Below are positions 1-10,619 of a stretch of 64,000 nt of DNA, in pieces. A program made the translations under genes and the position numbers. Below the pieces are notes generated by a model. It did no database searches. It saw only the letters and a program-made list of their open reading frames with translations, and was not told the DNA's origin. Each line of letters starts with the position of its first letter. Position 1 is the stretch's first letter. Origin of the DNA: Populus alba (lineage: Eukaryota > Streptophyta > Magnoliopsida > Malpighiales > Salicaceae); NCBI RefSeq assembly GCF_005239225.2, contig NC_133284.1, forward strand, positions 3,873,770 through 3,937,769. Direction: 5' to 3'.

Positions 1-1570
1 TGGACTTAAACCACATGAGTTCTGCAGTAGCATTGGCAATGGCTTTGTACTCCGCTTCTGTGCTACTACGTGCTACTGTAGGCTGTTGTTTGCAACTCCA
101 AGAGATTAAATTGGAGCCCATGAAAATACAGTAAGCACCAACTGATCTGCGATCATCTCTGTCGGTGGCCCAGTCTGAATCAGAGAATGCCTGCAAGTTG
201 AAATTATCACTGCTGGTGATGAACAAACCTGTTGAAATAGAATGTTTGAGGTAGCGAAGGATACGCTTGACAGCCAGCCAATGAGTGTCCAGAGGATTGT
301 GCATAAACTTGCTAACTTTATGAACAACAAATGCTAGATCAGGTCTTGTAAAAGCCAAATATTGCATACTGCCTACTATACTGCGATACAAGCTAATATC
401 TTCAAATGGAGTACCATCAGTAGAAGTTAGTCGACAGTTGGAAGCCATAGGACTAGTGCATGGTTTGGCATTCTCCATTTTGCTTCTTTTAAGCAAATCA
501 GCAATATATTTTCGTTGAGTCAAGTAGAGGCCATCTGTGCACCAAAGTGTTTCAACGCCAAGAAAATAGGAGAGATTACCCAAGTCTTTGACAACAAAGG
601 TGTCTTGTAGAGATTGAATGATTGTGTTGATGACAGATGCATTTGAGCCAGTAATTAGTATATCATCAACATAGATAAGAATGTAAATCACCAAATTAAC
701 TTGTTGTAGCACGAAGAGAGATGTATCTGCCTTACTTTCACTGAACCCCAGAGACAGAAGCTTGTTGGACAGCTTGGAGAACCAAGAGCGGGGAGCTTGG
801 CGTAAACCATAAAGTGATTTGTGCAGTTTGCACACATGGTTGGGATACTGAGGATGAACATAACCTTGTGGTTGAATCATAAAAACATTTTCATGTAGAT
901 CACCATGTAAGAAAGCTTTTTGCACATCCAGTTGCTTGATTTTCCACTTATACGTGACTGCAATAGAAATGACTAACCGGATGGTGGCATGTTTGATGAC
1001 GGGACTGTATGTCTCAGAAAAATCAACCCCCTCTTGTTGGTGAAAACCTTTAGCTACTAAACGAGCCTTATAACGCTCAATAGCTCCATCCGCTTTCCGT
1101 TTGATTTTGTAAATCCATCGGCATCCAACAATATTTGCATGTGTGGGAGGTGAGACCAAGGACCAGGTTCCATTGTGAAGTAATGCTGAAAATTCTTGAT
1201 TCATAGCCTCTCGCCAATGCACAGATTTGGAGGCTTGACTGTATGATGTTGGTTCTGCTGCTGTAGGAACAAGTGCTGTTAATGCTTTCGGTAAAGGATA
1301 ACGGATGAAAGCATCACTGGATTGTTTAGGCCGATGAATATTATTTTTGGATCTTGTGACCATAGAGTGTACATTAGGAGCAACAGTCACTGGATCAACA
1401 TGTGGAACCGTAGATGTAGTTGACGACACAGGCTGAGAGAGAGCTGATGCTGGTGCTGTAGATTGTGCTGGAGGTAGAGCGTGATCTGTATCTGCAGGAA
1501 TCAACATTAGAGGTGCATGTGGTGTGCATGTAGGAACATGGTTAGATTGCAAATCGGTGGGACATGAAAA
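1..1570 (-). CDS. copia reverse transcriptase-RNase H region, same frame after the stop, runs off window
   Basis: The frame of the upstream ORF continues without another stop in the segments I translated. Visible are the start of the RT domain (WREAMNQEF, then WIYKIKRKADG and RYKARLVAKGF), the catalytic YVDD box encoded at 662-673, and RNase H segments (SDSDWATDRDDRRS near 135-185 and STEAEYKAIA near 35-65). The C-terminal end, polypurine tract and 3' LTR are outside the window. Translation would need read-through of the 1571-1573 stop, so I treat the element as inactivated by one base change. Role: copying element RNA into cDNA in cytoplasmic particles (family knowledge). Confidence 0.88.
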
Positions 1571-3862
1571 TTATGGCACAACAATTGTGGGAGGAAGAGA
1601 AGCAGATGAGGAAGGAGAGTTTTTATTACTCACGGAGGCAATGTTTTGTGAGTAAGGGAACAGTGTTTCATCGAATATAACATGACGAGAAATATAGATT
1701 TTACCCGTAGAGAGATCTAGACACTTGTACCCTTGATGACAAAGACTGTAGCCGATGAAGATGCAGGTTTTGGATCTGAAATTGAGTTTATGTCTATTAT
1801 AGGGTCTTAAGTTGGGCCAGCAAGCACAACCAAACACACGCAGGAAACGATAATCAGGGACCTTATTATGAAGAATTTCAAAGGGAGATTTGTGGTGTAA
1901 AACAGGTGTTGGAAGTCGGTTTATGATATAGGTAGCAGTTTGAAACGCATCTTCCCAATATATCATAGGCAAATGTGAATGAGCTAACAAGCTCAAACCA
2001 ACTTCGACAATGTGTCGATGTTTGCGTTCAATAGATCCATTTTGTTGATGAGTGTGTGGGCAAGCTAGACGATGATTAATCCCATTTTGGTGAAAATACT
2101 TGTTTAGTCGGCGATACTCCCCACCCCAGTCTGATTGAATGGCTTTTATTTTTCTATCAAATTGCTTTTCAACATATGTCTGAAAATTTAAAAAGACACT
2201 TTCAACATCAGATTTAAGTTGAATAGGAAATAACCAAAGAAACTTGGAATAATCATCAAGAAAGCTAACATAATATTTAGCACCGGTTGTGGAAGACACT
2301 GATGCAGGTCCCCACACATCGGTGAAAATTAAATCCAAAGGGTGCAGTGAAATAGACGTAGAATTTTTGAAAGGTAAATCATGGCTTTTTGCCATTTGAC
2401 ATTCGGGGCACACAACATGTGTTTTATTTTTCGTGACAGGAAAAGAAAGTAGGGATAAAACTTGATTGACAACTGGAGCAGAGGCATGGCCAAGTCTACG
2501 ATGCCACTCATAGGAACGAACACAAGAAAGAGCTTGAGGAAGACTGGAATTATTGGTGAACTGATAGAGTCCATCATGAAGATAGCCTCGATGAAGGACA
2601 TTCCCCAAGTAATCCTTCACAAGAAAATAATAGGAGTGAAATTCAAAATACACGTTATTGTCAACACAAAATTGATGTACTGACAGTAAATTTTTATGTA
2701 TTTCAGGAACAAGAAGAACGTTATTAAGAACAAAGGTGGAAGAGGGAGTGAAAATTTTGGAAGTCCCAATTTTTGAGATTTGCAAACCTTGGCCATTTCC
2801 AACTTGCACACTGTCTGCACCATCATAGTCGGATTTCTGAAGGGTTAAATTATTAGCATCATTGGTAAAATGATGTGTGGCTCCTGTATCTGCATGCCAT
2901 GCAGGGTCCATGTATGATTGATCATTTCTTCGCAGAGTGTTACGCATAGCAACCAGGCCATGTTTGGTTGGCAGAGGAGTTGCTTCCTGGTAAGACAAAT
3001 CAAAACGAAAATAGCATTTCTTGGCAGAGTGTCCAATCTTACCACATATCTGGCAAACAGCAGTCGGTTGATCATTAGTCTTGTTTCTGTAATTGTAACC
3101 ACCACGATTAGTACGCCCCCTGTCACGAAAATTACCACGCCTTGGAGAGTTGTTCTGTCGATATGCAATATGGGCAGAAGGTTGCTGGATGACAGGGGTG
3201 AGTTGATGTCTTGACAGGCGAGCTTCAGAGGTCAGTAGTAGAGAATAAATTTCCTCAAGTGTAATGCTATCAGTCCGTGCTGATATGGAGGCCACAAAAC
3301 TATCATATTCATGGCCGAGTCCTGCAAGAATATATGTTAGAATATCATCATGATTCAGCGGTTGTCCAGCAACAGCTAGTTCATCAGTGAGCCTTTTTAT
3401 ATGATGAAAGTAATCAGTGGCTGTCATGTTTCCTTTTGTTGCAGTTGCAAGTTGTGTGCGGATTTGTAAAATGCGCGCACGAGATCGAGAGGAGAAAGTA
3501 TCCTCTAATGCATTCCATACAGTCTTGGAAGTTGTATAAGAGACAACTTGAGCAAGAATTGGCTCAGATAAAGAAGTCATAAGAGTGCTGAGGATGAGAT
3601 TATCCTGACGAACCCATTGAGAGTAGGCTGGGTTCAGACGTTCAGTGACAACAGAAGTTTCAGGGTGAGTGACAAAGATGAATTTTGGTGGTTTGGGAAT
3701 GCATCCATCTATATAACCGAAGAGATCTTGTCCTCTAAAATATGGTATAAGTTGTGCTTTCCAGAGAAGGAAGTTGTCATGGTTGAGTTTGACAGTAGCA
3801 ACGGAAGGCATGGAGATGACAGAAGAATGAGTTGAGGTTGCAGAAGAATTTGAGGAAGACAT
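1571..3862 (-). CDS. copia gag-protease-integrase ORF (763 codons, ends at a premature stop)
   Basis: The N-terminal part resembles the copia gag (UBN2-type) domain, about residues 20-225. A CCHC zinc knuckle follows, with C270, C273, H278 and C283. The aspartic protease motif D325-T326-G327 lies in HADTGATH. The GAG-pre-integrase segment is about 450-490 (HRRLGHA, then CPEC). The integrase core has D515 (FTDVWGPA), D578 (QSDWGGEY) and E612 (QQNGSIERKHR). The start is the first ATG after the PBS and gives a normal gag N-terminus. The ORF ends at TAA (complement of 1571-1573), in the linker between integrase and RT; the same frame continues beyond it, so this is one nonsense change in an otherwise intact polyprotein rather than a natural end. 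Confidence 0.93.
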   Translation of the reverse strand: MSSSNSSATSTHSSVISMPSVATVKLNHDNFLLWKAQLIPYFRGQDLFGYIDGCIPKPPKFIFVTHPETSVVTERLNPAYSQWVRQDNLILSTLMTSLSEPILAQVVSYTTSKTVWNALEDTFSSRSRARILQIRTQLATATKGNMTATDYFHHIKRLTDELAVAGQPLNHDDILTYILAGLGHEYDSFVASISARTDSITLEEIYSLLLTSEARLSRHQLTPVIQQPSAHIAYRQNNSPRRGNFRDRGRTNRGGYNYRNKTNDQPTAVCQICGKIGHSAKKCYFRFDLSYQEATPLPTKHGLVAMRNTLRRNDQSYMDPAWHADTGATHHFTNDANNLTLQKSDYDGADSVQVGNGQGLQISKIGTSKIFTPSSTFVLNNVLLVPEIHKNLLSVHQFCVDNNVYFEFHSYYFLVKDYLGNVLHRGYLHDGLYQFTNNSSLPQALSCVRSYEWHRRLGHASAPVVNQVLSLLSFPVTKNKTHVVCPECQMAKSHDLPFKNSTSISLHPLDLIFTDVWGPASVSSTTGAKYYVSFLDDYSKFLWLFPIQLKSDVESVFLNFQTYVEKQFDRKIKAIQSDWGGEYRRLNKYFHQNGINHRLACPHTHQQNGSIERKHRHIVEVGLSLLAHSHLPMIYWEDAFQTATYIINRLPTPVLHHKSPFEILHNKVPDYRFLRVFGCACWPNLRPYNRHKLNFRSKTCIFIGYSLCHQGYKCLDLSTGKIYISRHVIFDETLFPYSQNIASVSNKNSPSSSASLPPTIVVP

Positions 3863-3881
3863 TTAGACGTTAGTCTTTTGG

Positions 3882-3894
3882 GGCTCTGATACCA
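3882..3894 (-). other. primer binding site, initiator Met-tRNA type
   Basis: The minus strand reads TGGTATCAGAGCC, complementary to the 3' end of plant initiator methionine tRNA and the usual copia PBS. It sits directly downstream of the 5' LTR and 20 bases before the gag ATG, which fixes the orientation. Confidence 0.92.
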
Positions 3895-4264
3895 TATAGA
3901 AAAGTGAAATAATCAATTGTGTATATCAGAATTACAATAATACTTTGATATTCTTCCTTCTGTACATATCCTGATATTTATATAATTACATAAATAGCTT
4001 CTAACATAAATCTAGTTACAGCTTGTAACATCTGTTAATTTTGAATGCATAACAATCATATCTTCTGCTGCTGCTTTCACGGAGGATTAGTTGCTGATCT
4101 TCATCCTTAATTCCAAATCATTTATCTGCTGCTGCTTTCACGGAGGATGTATTGTCGTTGCTGCATTCACGGGTTCAGTATCTTCATCCTTGATCTCAGT
4201 ATCTTCATCCTTGATCTCAGTATCTTCATCCTTGATCTCAGTAACCATGACCTGATCTTCTACA
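3895..4264 (-). repeat. 5' LTR of the copia element
   Basis: About 370 bp. On the minus strand it begins TGTAGAAG and ends near TTCTATA just before the PBS; these ends are imperfect inverted repeats, the last CA having become TA. The outer end is supported by the empty-site paralogue near 52606: both copies share CTACAATGAAAT, after which the LTR starts here and GTCAAGACC follows there. The right-hand TSD would be GAAAT or similar; its partner is off-window. Confidence 0.75.
4176..4238. repeat. 21-bp direct repeat x3 inside the copia LTR
   Basis: Three perfect copies of a 21-bp unit (begins CAGTATCTTC, ends TTGATCT) stand head to tail, in the U3 side of the LTR in element orientation. A second duplicated block (CTGCTGCTTTCACGGAGGAT) lies at about 4066-4086 and 4129-4148. 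Such U3 repeats often act as enhancer units in plant LTRs, but that is inference here. Confidence 0.85.
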
Positions 4265-4337
4265 ATTTCATTGTAGCAATTAACAATGAAATGATTTGGC
4301 CTTTTACAATCTGGTCCTCAAAGATTTTTTTTTTTTT

Positions 4338-5410
4338 GCAATTCCATCCTCTAATATTAGGTTTAATAGATATTAGACTTTATAATTTGTTTTGATTTAT
4401 ATTTTATGGGATTATCTTGGTCTTATGATCCAAGTTTGACAGGTTAATCCGGGTTAACTCGAGTAATTTTTTTGTTCTTTTTTCTGTAATTGATTTGTTT
4501 CTCAACTTTATCCTTTAATATTTGGTTGATTGAGAATTTGACTTCATATTTCTTTTATTTACTTTTTCTAGGGTTATGACGGTCTCATGACCCGAGTTGC
4601 AAGTTTTATGGGTTAAGCCAAATTGGCTCCGGTTTTTTTAATCCTTTTTAATTGAATTTCTATTCAATTTTGATCCTTTAATATTATGTTGATTGAAATT
4701 TTGACTTTATATATTTTTTTCTTATTTCTATGCATTTATTTTGGAATAATGATTTGAGTTCGGCAAGTTAACCTGAGTTGACTTGGGATTTTTTTGTTTG
4801 TTTTCTTATTCATTTTTTTTTCAATTTAATCCTTCAACATTGGGTTGATTGAGAAGTGTACTTCATTTTGTTTTTTTTATGGAGTTATCATGATCTCATG
4901 AACATGGTCACGCAATAGCCAAGTTGCCTCAGTTTGTTTTGTCATTTTTTTTTTAATTTCATCATTTAACATTAGGTTAATTGAGAATAAAACAACATAT
5001 TTCTTTCAGTTTATTTTTTATGAGGTTATTCCAGTCTCATGACTTAGATCACGAGTTTGGTCGGCTAGTTTGTGTTGACTCTTTCGTGTCCTTTTTTTAA
5101 TTGATTTTTTTCAATTTCATCCTTTAACACCGAGTTGATTGAAAATTCAACTTTATAATTTATTTTAATTTTTTTTCTATGCGGTTATTGCAGTCTCATG
5201 ACTCAGGTTTAAAGGTTAACCCGGGCTGACACAACTTATTTTTCTAATTGATTTTTTTTCAATTTCATCCTTCAATATTATATTAATTGAGAATTGAGCT
5301 TAATAATTTATTTATTTTTTTTGCTTTCTAAAGGGCTATCAAGGTCTCATGATTTGGGTTGAAGATTTGGCAAGTTAATATGAGTTAATCCAAGTAAATC
5401 CAAGTAGATC
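4338..5410. repeat. degenerate tandem repeat, about 127-165 bp units, 7 copies
   Basis: A recurring unit has a landmark close to TTCAATTTCATCCTTTAATATT, then GATTGAGAATTTGACTT, TATGGG(G)TTATC..GTCTCATGA, and GGGTTAA. Landmarks occur near 4340, 4501, 4664, 4829, 4956, 5108 and 5258. The same array, inverted, is at about 51400-52540. No coding potential. The unit looks like a dispersed plant tandem repeat; I cannot name its family. Confidence 0.8.
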
Positions 5411-6659
5411 CAATACGCTGTCATCTCAAAAAAAAAAAAAAATTAAAAGATATCGTCTTGATTTGTTTTAGTCAAACTATATTTTTTACCGGTTGTTCGA
5501 GTTATATTTGGACTTGTAAAGTTGACTATGTTACATCGGGTTAACCTCCACATCACTTTTTTTTTTTATTTAAAAAAATATGTTAACAACACTTGAATAT
5601 TTTTTTTAAGTTCAACAAAAAATTATCCAATAAATCTCCGTCATTAAGTCTATTCAGTTAGTCTTTATCATCATGATCGACTATGAATTGAATCATTAAG
5701 TCTCCATTATAACAACCAACTTTAAATTTATCCATTAAGTCTCCATCATTATAGCTCACTTAAAAATTGTATAAAAAGTCTCCATCATAACAATGAACTT
5801 TAATTTACTTAACTAGTTTTTGTTATTAAGATGAACTCTAAATTTATTTAATAAGTCTGTCATTATAACCGACTTTAAAATTATTCAAAATTTACTATGA
5901 AACACTTTGAAGCTCATGACACACATACAAACATACACACATATATGAATCAATAAAGGAGTCGTTTAAATAACAATTCTTCAATTTTTAGAAGTAAGAT
6001 GGTGGCATATACCTGACATTCCATTAGTGCGAGTTCCTTCAACTGAGATAGAAGTAATAAAGGAGTCGTTAAAGTGATTTGGGATACTAATTGGAGATGT
6101 TTCCTTTAAAATAAAAAATGATGCGGTTGATCATTGAAATACTTCAATTTATAGAAGTAAGATGGTGGCATATACTAATTGAAATTCTCATCATTCCCAA
6201 CATCATTTTAAAATATCAAAATCACATAATTTAATCAAGTTTCCATATTTCCCCAAAATCCCTACCATGTCTGCCCGCTTATGGTCCCAAATTTTAAAAA
6301 AATTAGTTTTTAATATGTTTAATTTAATCCTTAGCCATGTTATCTAACCCAAAATTAACCAATAACTACACTATGTCACCTTTCCAAATACAAACACACA
6401 CAAACCCTAAATTTCTAAATTTAAGGTTTTTCAATCCCCCATAAAAATTAACAAAAGTAAGTGCATTTAGAGCAATAGAAACATCTTGCCACAATCAATT
6501 AACCCAATTTGTTAATCCCTTTGCAAGAAATCCCAAAATGTTCTTTATTACATGTCAAATCTTCTTCTTGTTCTTTAGTTTTATATCTTTGTTTTGTTTT
6601 CCTTAAACTCCTACAACACTACTTTTTAATTCCAACAAAAAACACTAACATCAACTGAG
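5411..6659. other. non-coding spacer of the duplicated segment
   Basis: AT-rich sequence with short recurring phrases (AAGTCTCCATCATTATA-like, 5625-5880) and two similar blocks around ATGGTGGCATATAC (5995-6015 and 6160-6175). No gene recognised. Mirror of 50120-51400. Confidence 0.7.
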
Positions 6660-6932
6660 TTACAATTTTTTATTTCCAATTCTTTCAATTTTTTTTTTTT
6701 TTTTTTTTACCGTTAATTTTTTTTCTTGTTTGGCCGCTACAGAAAGAAGAGAAGAAAGATTGTAAATCCATTGTTTAGAAGTCGAAAAAAAATTAATTTC
6801 AGAATCATAGGAATTTAATACTTCAAGAAGGAGGTTATCCTTTTGAAATCGAATTCCTATTCCAAATGGAAAAGGGACGCTAATATTTCCACAAGTTTCT
6901 GTAGGATTTGGAGTTGGGATGTTTCTTCCCAA
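6660..6932 (-). pseudogene. WAK-like exon-1 fragment (GUB_WAK_bind start), copy 1
   Basis: The frame encodes PTETCGNISVPFPFGIG, matching the start of the galacturonan-binding region of the intact gene at 54654 ([17 protein letters not shown]). After FGIG the sequence departs from the family (IRFQKDNLLLEVLNSYDSE) and has no further conserved cysteines, so this is not a complete ectodomain. Two plus-strand copies are at 46770-47000 and 49885-50079. The promoter block lies directly upstream (6935-7150). Probably a non-functional relic, although the same chimeric reading frame survives in several copies. Confidence 0.75.
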
Positions 6933-7220
6933 CTTCCCAAGCTTTGATTAATAATGTATAAATTCCACAAGAACTATAAATTAAGATTCTCAAATTGAGT
7001 GATGGTGACTTTCGTCTAACCAATTCAAAGACGAGTTATTCCAAAAACAAATTCAAAGACGAGTGGTCCAAAACTAAAGAGAATAGCGTGTAGACGACGA
7101 TGCTATGAATAAAACGGGGGAAGAAAAGTCGTTTCTCTAGAGTGCATGCCAAGATCTTATTATAATGTGGAATATCTAGAAATAGTAGATAAGTACTTAG
7201 AATGAACTTATGATTAAGAT

Positions 7221-7221
<1 letters not shown>

Positions 7222-7262
<41 letters not shown>

Positions 7263-7281
7263 TATATATATATATATATTA
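7222..7281. repeat. AT dinucleotide microsatellite
   Basis: About 60 bp of nearly pure (AT)n, interrupted by GTATT, inside the duplicated spacer. The 46.2-kb copy lacks it, so it expanded locally. Confidence 0.9.
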
Positions 7282-8745
7282 CCAAGAAAATCTAGCTATT
7301 CTATCAAATCAGAGATTAAGAAATAAAAAAAATAAAAGAAAATTTATGATTAAAACTGAATTTTATAAATTGTTAAGGAATGAAAGCTTATAATTTTAAA
7401 AGTTAAGGGACTAAAATATACATTTAACTTCAATTTTAGTAAAACCATCTCTTTTTATTGTGTTTTTCATTTTAGTTATCTATCTTTGAATCTTGTTATT
7501 TCTTTGTCGCACCCCCCAGAAAAAAAATAAAAAGTTTATTTTTGCGACATTCGAATGGCGACTTTCGTTTTGTTCTGTTTTGCTGATTTGGTTCTTTGGA
7601 GTCGCCACCTAGTATTTTGGTCACTAGGAACCCTAACTGGTCTTTCTGAGATTCTAAGGTAAGGGACTGGTTGCGTAAAGGGAAGGTATTAGCACCCCTA
7701 GTACGCCCTACCTAAGGTAAGCTGCTTGGTGTTTGGTTTGCCTTATAATTGCTATGGTGTTGGTATATTTTTTTTAGGCTCGTCAATTGATTTTGGATAG
7801 AAATCTAAGGAGATTCCATGTGCTTTAAAAGCTCATTTTTCCCTTAGTATTTCAAAAGCTTGCGACTCATAAATCGTGGGATAATAATAATAAAAAAAAA
7901 ATTAAATTTTGAAATGTCCTCGATTATAATCAAGGCTTCTTTCAAGAATGTGTGCGGATTTATTACTCCCGATAATATTTTGGATATTCATCCTTTTAAG
8001 GATTTCTTTATCCAAACATTAGCGGTAAATAATAAATAAATTCCTTTTCCCAAAATAAGATTTTTATAGTTTTTTGAATATTGGTCAATACCCTTTGGAA
8101 TTTTACAAACACGTTGTAAAATCCAGAAATGCAAGAAAATAATTTGTGTTTAAGAAATCTATGCGAAAACACACTTTCAAAGCTTCCAATATATTTGTTT
8201 TATAAAAAAGAATATTCAAAACATGTTAGAGTATTGGCCGTATGCAACACGCAAGAAAAATATTATTTTTTTTTAAACAATATTTTTTTTTTGACGAAAT
8301 CGGGGTATTTTTAATACTGAATTTGTATCTCCACAAAATAAAAATACAAACTAATATTAAGTCATAAAAAAAATAAATGCGGAAAAATCCACAATATTTT
8401 TTTAGGAATTTAGGAATTTTTTAAAGCAAAAAAAAAATTATTTTTGAAAATTTCGGATGTCTTGACGAAAAATCAGATATTTTAAATACTAAATTTAGAC
8501 CTCCACAGTAAAAAAAATACAAACCCTCTTAAAAATTATATATATGTATATATATGTATATATATGTATATGAAAGTAAAATAACAACATTTTTTAGAGT
8601 TTTCAGAATTTTTTTTTAAATATTATATATATATATAACATATACACACATATATATAATATATAATAATATAATATAATTATATATATTAATTATTAAA
8701 GGGGCTGGGCCGGCCCAACTGACTGGGCCGGGCTCAGCCCCACAA

Positions 8746-8900
8746 GTCAGTGGGCCGGGATCGGCCCAAGAAGTGACTCGGCCGATCTCGGCCCAAGAAA
8801 TGAATGGGCCGATCTCGGCCCAAGAAGTCACTGGGCCGATCTCGGCCCAAGAAAGGTGACTGGGCCGGGTTGGGCCAGAATCCTTCTGGCCCATATACAT
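8746..8900. repeat. GGCC-rich palindromic repeats in LTR A
   Basis: Consecutive short palindromes: TGGGCCGA / TCGGCCCA with a 2-nt centre at 8805-8822 and 8832-8849, and related imperfect ones at about 8750-8768 and 8785-8795, separated by AAGAAGTSACT-type linkers. The reading frames across this stretch are repeat artefacts. Confidence 0.85.
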
Positions 8901-8972
8901 GTTTCTGGGCCAGAAACAGTCTGGCCCAGAAGATAAAACAAAAAAGGGGGAAATTAATTTCCCCCCCGTCCC

Positions 8973-8999
8973 CTGCATGCAGAACAATTCTGCATGCAG
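8973..8999. other. perfect 12-bp inverted repeat, LTR A
   Basis: Arms CTGCATGCAGAA (8973-8984) and TTCTGCATGCAG (8988-8999) with a CAA loop. LTR B has a different but equally strong palindrome in the corresponding position (25874-25900). Confidence 0.9.
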
Positions 9000-9521
9000 G
9001 AGACGAAACCTAAGAAGACGAAGAAGAAAAGAAAAACAATGCAGGGGGGGAAGATCGTACCTGGCGGGGCTGGAGACGGTGGTTTGCTGGCGGGGCTACG
9101 GTGGCGTGGCTCGTGGACGGCGGCTCTGGGCGGCGTTGCTGCTGTTTCTAACAGTGAAAAATTCTTCTTCCTCCCTTCTCCTTCGTTTTTTTTTTCGTTC
9201 TCAGTGGCTGCCTATTCTCGGTTCGGTTTTGGTTTTGTTTCGGTTTACTTCTTCTCGGTTTGTTTCTGCTCTTCTCTCTCTCTTCGGGTCGCTCTCTCTC
9301 TCTTTCTCTCTTCGGGTCTTTCGGTTTTTTTCTCTCTTTTTCTCTTCGGTTTTTCTTCTTTATTTATAGGGGCAGCACAGGTGGGGGGCAATGGTTAGTG
9401 CGCCTTCAATCACGCATGGCTGGTCGGTTCTTTCGGTGGTGGTGGGGGCGAGGAGAGAGACGCGGGAGAATTTTCGAATTTTTCGTCTCTGTTGCTGCTA
9501 AACCGGGGGGAGGAAGATGAT

Positions 9522-9610
9522 GAACAGTGTCGTTCAAAACGACACCGTTCTGCTTTCCTTTTTTTTTTGTATATGAAACGGCGTCGTTTTGAATAAAACG
9601 CGCCGTTTCA
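9522..9610. other. two strong hairpins in LTR A
   Basis: First: 13-bp arms 9522-9534 and 9538-9550 with one mismatch (core GTGTCGTT / AACGACAC). Second: arms 9574-9590 and 9595-9610, 16 paired bases with one bulged T (TGAAACGGCG.. pairs with ..CGCCGTTTCA). The first corresponds by core sequence to the GGTGCCGTTT hairpin of LTR B (26415-26436, 34070-34091). Confidence 0.85.
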
Positions 9611-10288
9611 TTTAAATGGCCAAACTTCAAATCAGTCCTCCAAATTTGGTCCCCGCCCTTCTTGTTGGCCGCCTTTTTCACTTTGGTCCTTGGCCTCTGA
9701 TTTATGCAATTGAGCCCCTAATTGATCAATAAACTTCCAATTTCTTCAATTAAGCCCCTGAAACGATTCCAAACAGCCCCCTCTATCTTTGCGCCTTCTC
9801 CAAATTGGTCCCTGGTTTCGGATTTTCACAATTAAGTCCCTAATTGGCCCTTAAACTTCAATATTTATGCAATTGAGCCCCTGATTTGACCCAATAAATT
9901 CCTAAAAAATATATTTTGGCCCCAGAACTTAAATTTCTCCAAATTAAAGCCCAAATTGACTTAAAAATTAATTTTTCTTGCAATCAAATCTTCTATAAAT
10001 TCAAATAAAAATCCAATTAAGTCCATAAAAATCCAATTAAGTCCATAAAAATCCCATTAAGTCCATAAAAATCCAAATTTGGGCTTTTCTCCTCAAAATT
10101 CAAATTTTCCTTCTCAATAGGGCTTTCATACTCCAAGAATATACTGTCAAAAATTCAATCCTTGTATTTTTAAATTCCTTGACCAATTTTCTGACTATTT
10201 TCCGAGCGTTTCTGCCTCCTGTTATTTTTCTAACCTCTTTTGGCTATTTATTTTATTTTTCATGGGGACCCAAAAATGGGTTACAACA

Positions 10289-10303
10289 GATGCCCCCTCT
10301 TTA
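10289..10303 (-). other. polypurine tract of element A
   Basis: On the sense (minus) strand AAAGAGGGGGCATC precedes the 3' LTR start TGTTGTAACCC. The same arrangement is found in B at 26522-26536. It primes plus-strand DNA synthesis in LTR elements. Confidence 0.75.
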
Positions 10304-10429
10304 TAATACTTACGGAGCATGGGTTTTGTGCAGTAAGTTTTATAAAGACAAACCCAAAACGGAACTCCCGAAACTGCTCTGGTCGAAGCTTGATTGATTT
10401 GAGACTTTGTCTTTTATAACAATCCTCCT

Positions 10430-10600
10430 TAGCCCCAAAAACCATGATCTAAACTTAGTCATCTCGAGATCCTTATCCAGCGATCCTCTGAATTCTTATT
10501 TTAGTTTGATCAACATGGAAATCCATCCGAGATCCTATCTAGTAATCTTCTTTAACCTGGAATCCCATCTGGCGATTCCTTTACTCATAATCAATACAAA
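10430..10600. repeat. diverged hairpin modules in the 3' zone of A
   Basis: Modules share the linker TTTAACC or TTTACTC and a loop like CCATCTGGC, but have different stems: AGAT/ATCT near 10530-10548 and GGAATC (10559-10564) / GATTCC (10574-10579). They look like ancestral forms of the 63-bp array of B. Confidence 0.6.
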
Positions 10601-10619
10601 AAATGTGTATGTGGTGTCA

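Larger units (their letters stand above)
1..4264 (-). mobile_element. Ty1/copia LTR retrotransposon, 5' part (left end outside window)
   Basis: On the minus strand this reads 5' LTR (about 4264-3895), methionine-tRNA primer binding site, then gag, protease, integrase, reverse transcriptase and RNase H in the order typical of Ty1/copia (integrase before RT). The 3' LTR lies beyond the left edge. Only one inactivating change was found, a stop codon at 1571-1573. The insertion point is clear because 52546-52607 holds an uninterrupted paralogue of the flanking sequence that diverges exactly where the LTR begins. Family order and PBS are established knowledge; the lineage within copia was not assigned. 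Confidence 0.93.
4265..7504 (-). repeat. inverted copy of the WAK-cluster spacer segment
   Basis: Read on the minus strand, this segment matches plus-strand DNA at 46190-47500 and 49740-52607: spacer, shared promoter block (6935-7150), exon-1 fragment, a block at about 5880-6240 with ATGGTGGCATATAC twice, then the ~150-bp tandem repeat. It is bounded by the copia LTR at 4264 and the Tat LTR at 7505, both later insertions. Identity looks high by eye but was not computed. Confidence 0.85.
7505..10288 (-). repeat. 3' LTR of element A (2784 bp)
   Basis: The plus strand runs TGTCGCACCCC...GGGTTACAACA. The segment GAGTCGCCACCTAGTATT, with ACTGGTTGCGTAAAGGGAAGG and TAGCACCCC downstream (7600-7720), is shared with the LTRs of B (25040-25145 and 32706-32810), and a diverged inverted version is in D (37370-37475). 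GC-rich hairpins, a CT-rich stretch (9160-9360) and TATTTATAG at 9360 (plus) are present. The flanking 5 bp at 7500-7504 (TTCTT) would be the TSD; its partner is unseen. Confidence 0.85.

Noticed and set aside
2329..3835. Several secondary ORFs within the copia region
   Set aside because: Shadow frames of the gag-protease-integrase ORF.
8616..9681. ORFs in the GC- and CT-rich part of LTR A (and equivalents at 25936-26620 and 33478-34083)
   Set aside because: Low-complexity translations of LTR promoter sequence; no known domain.
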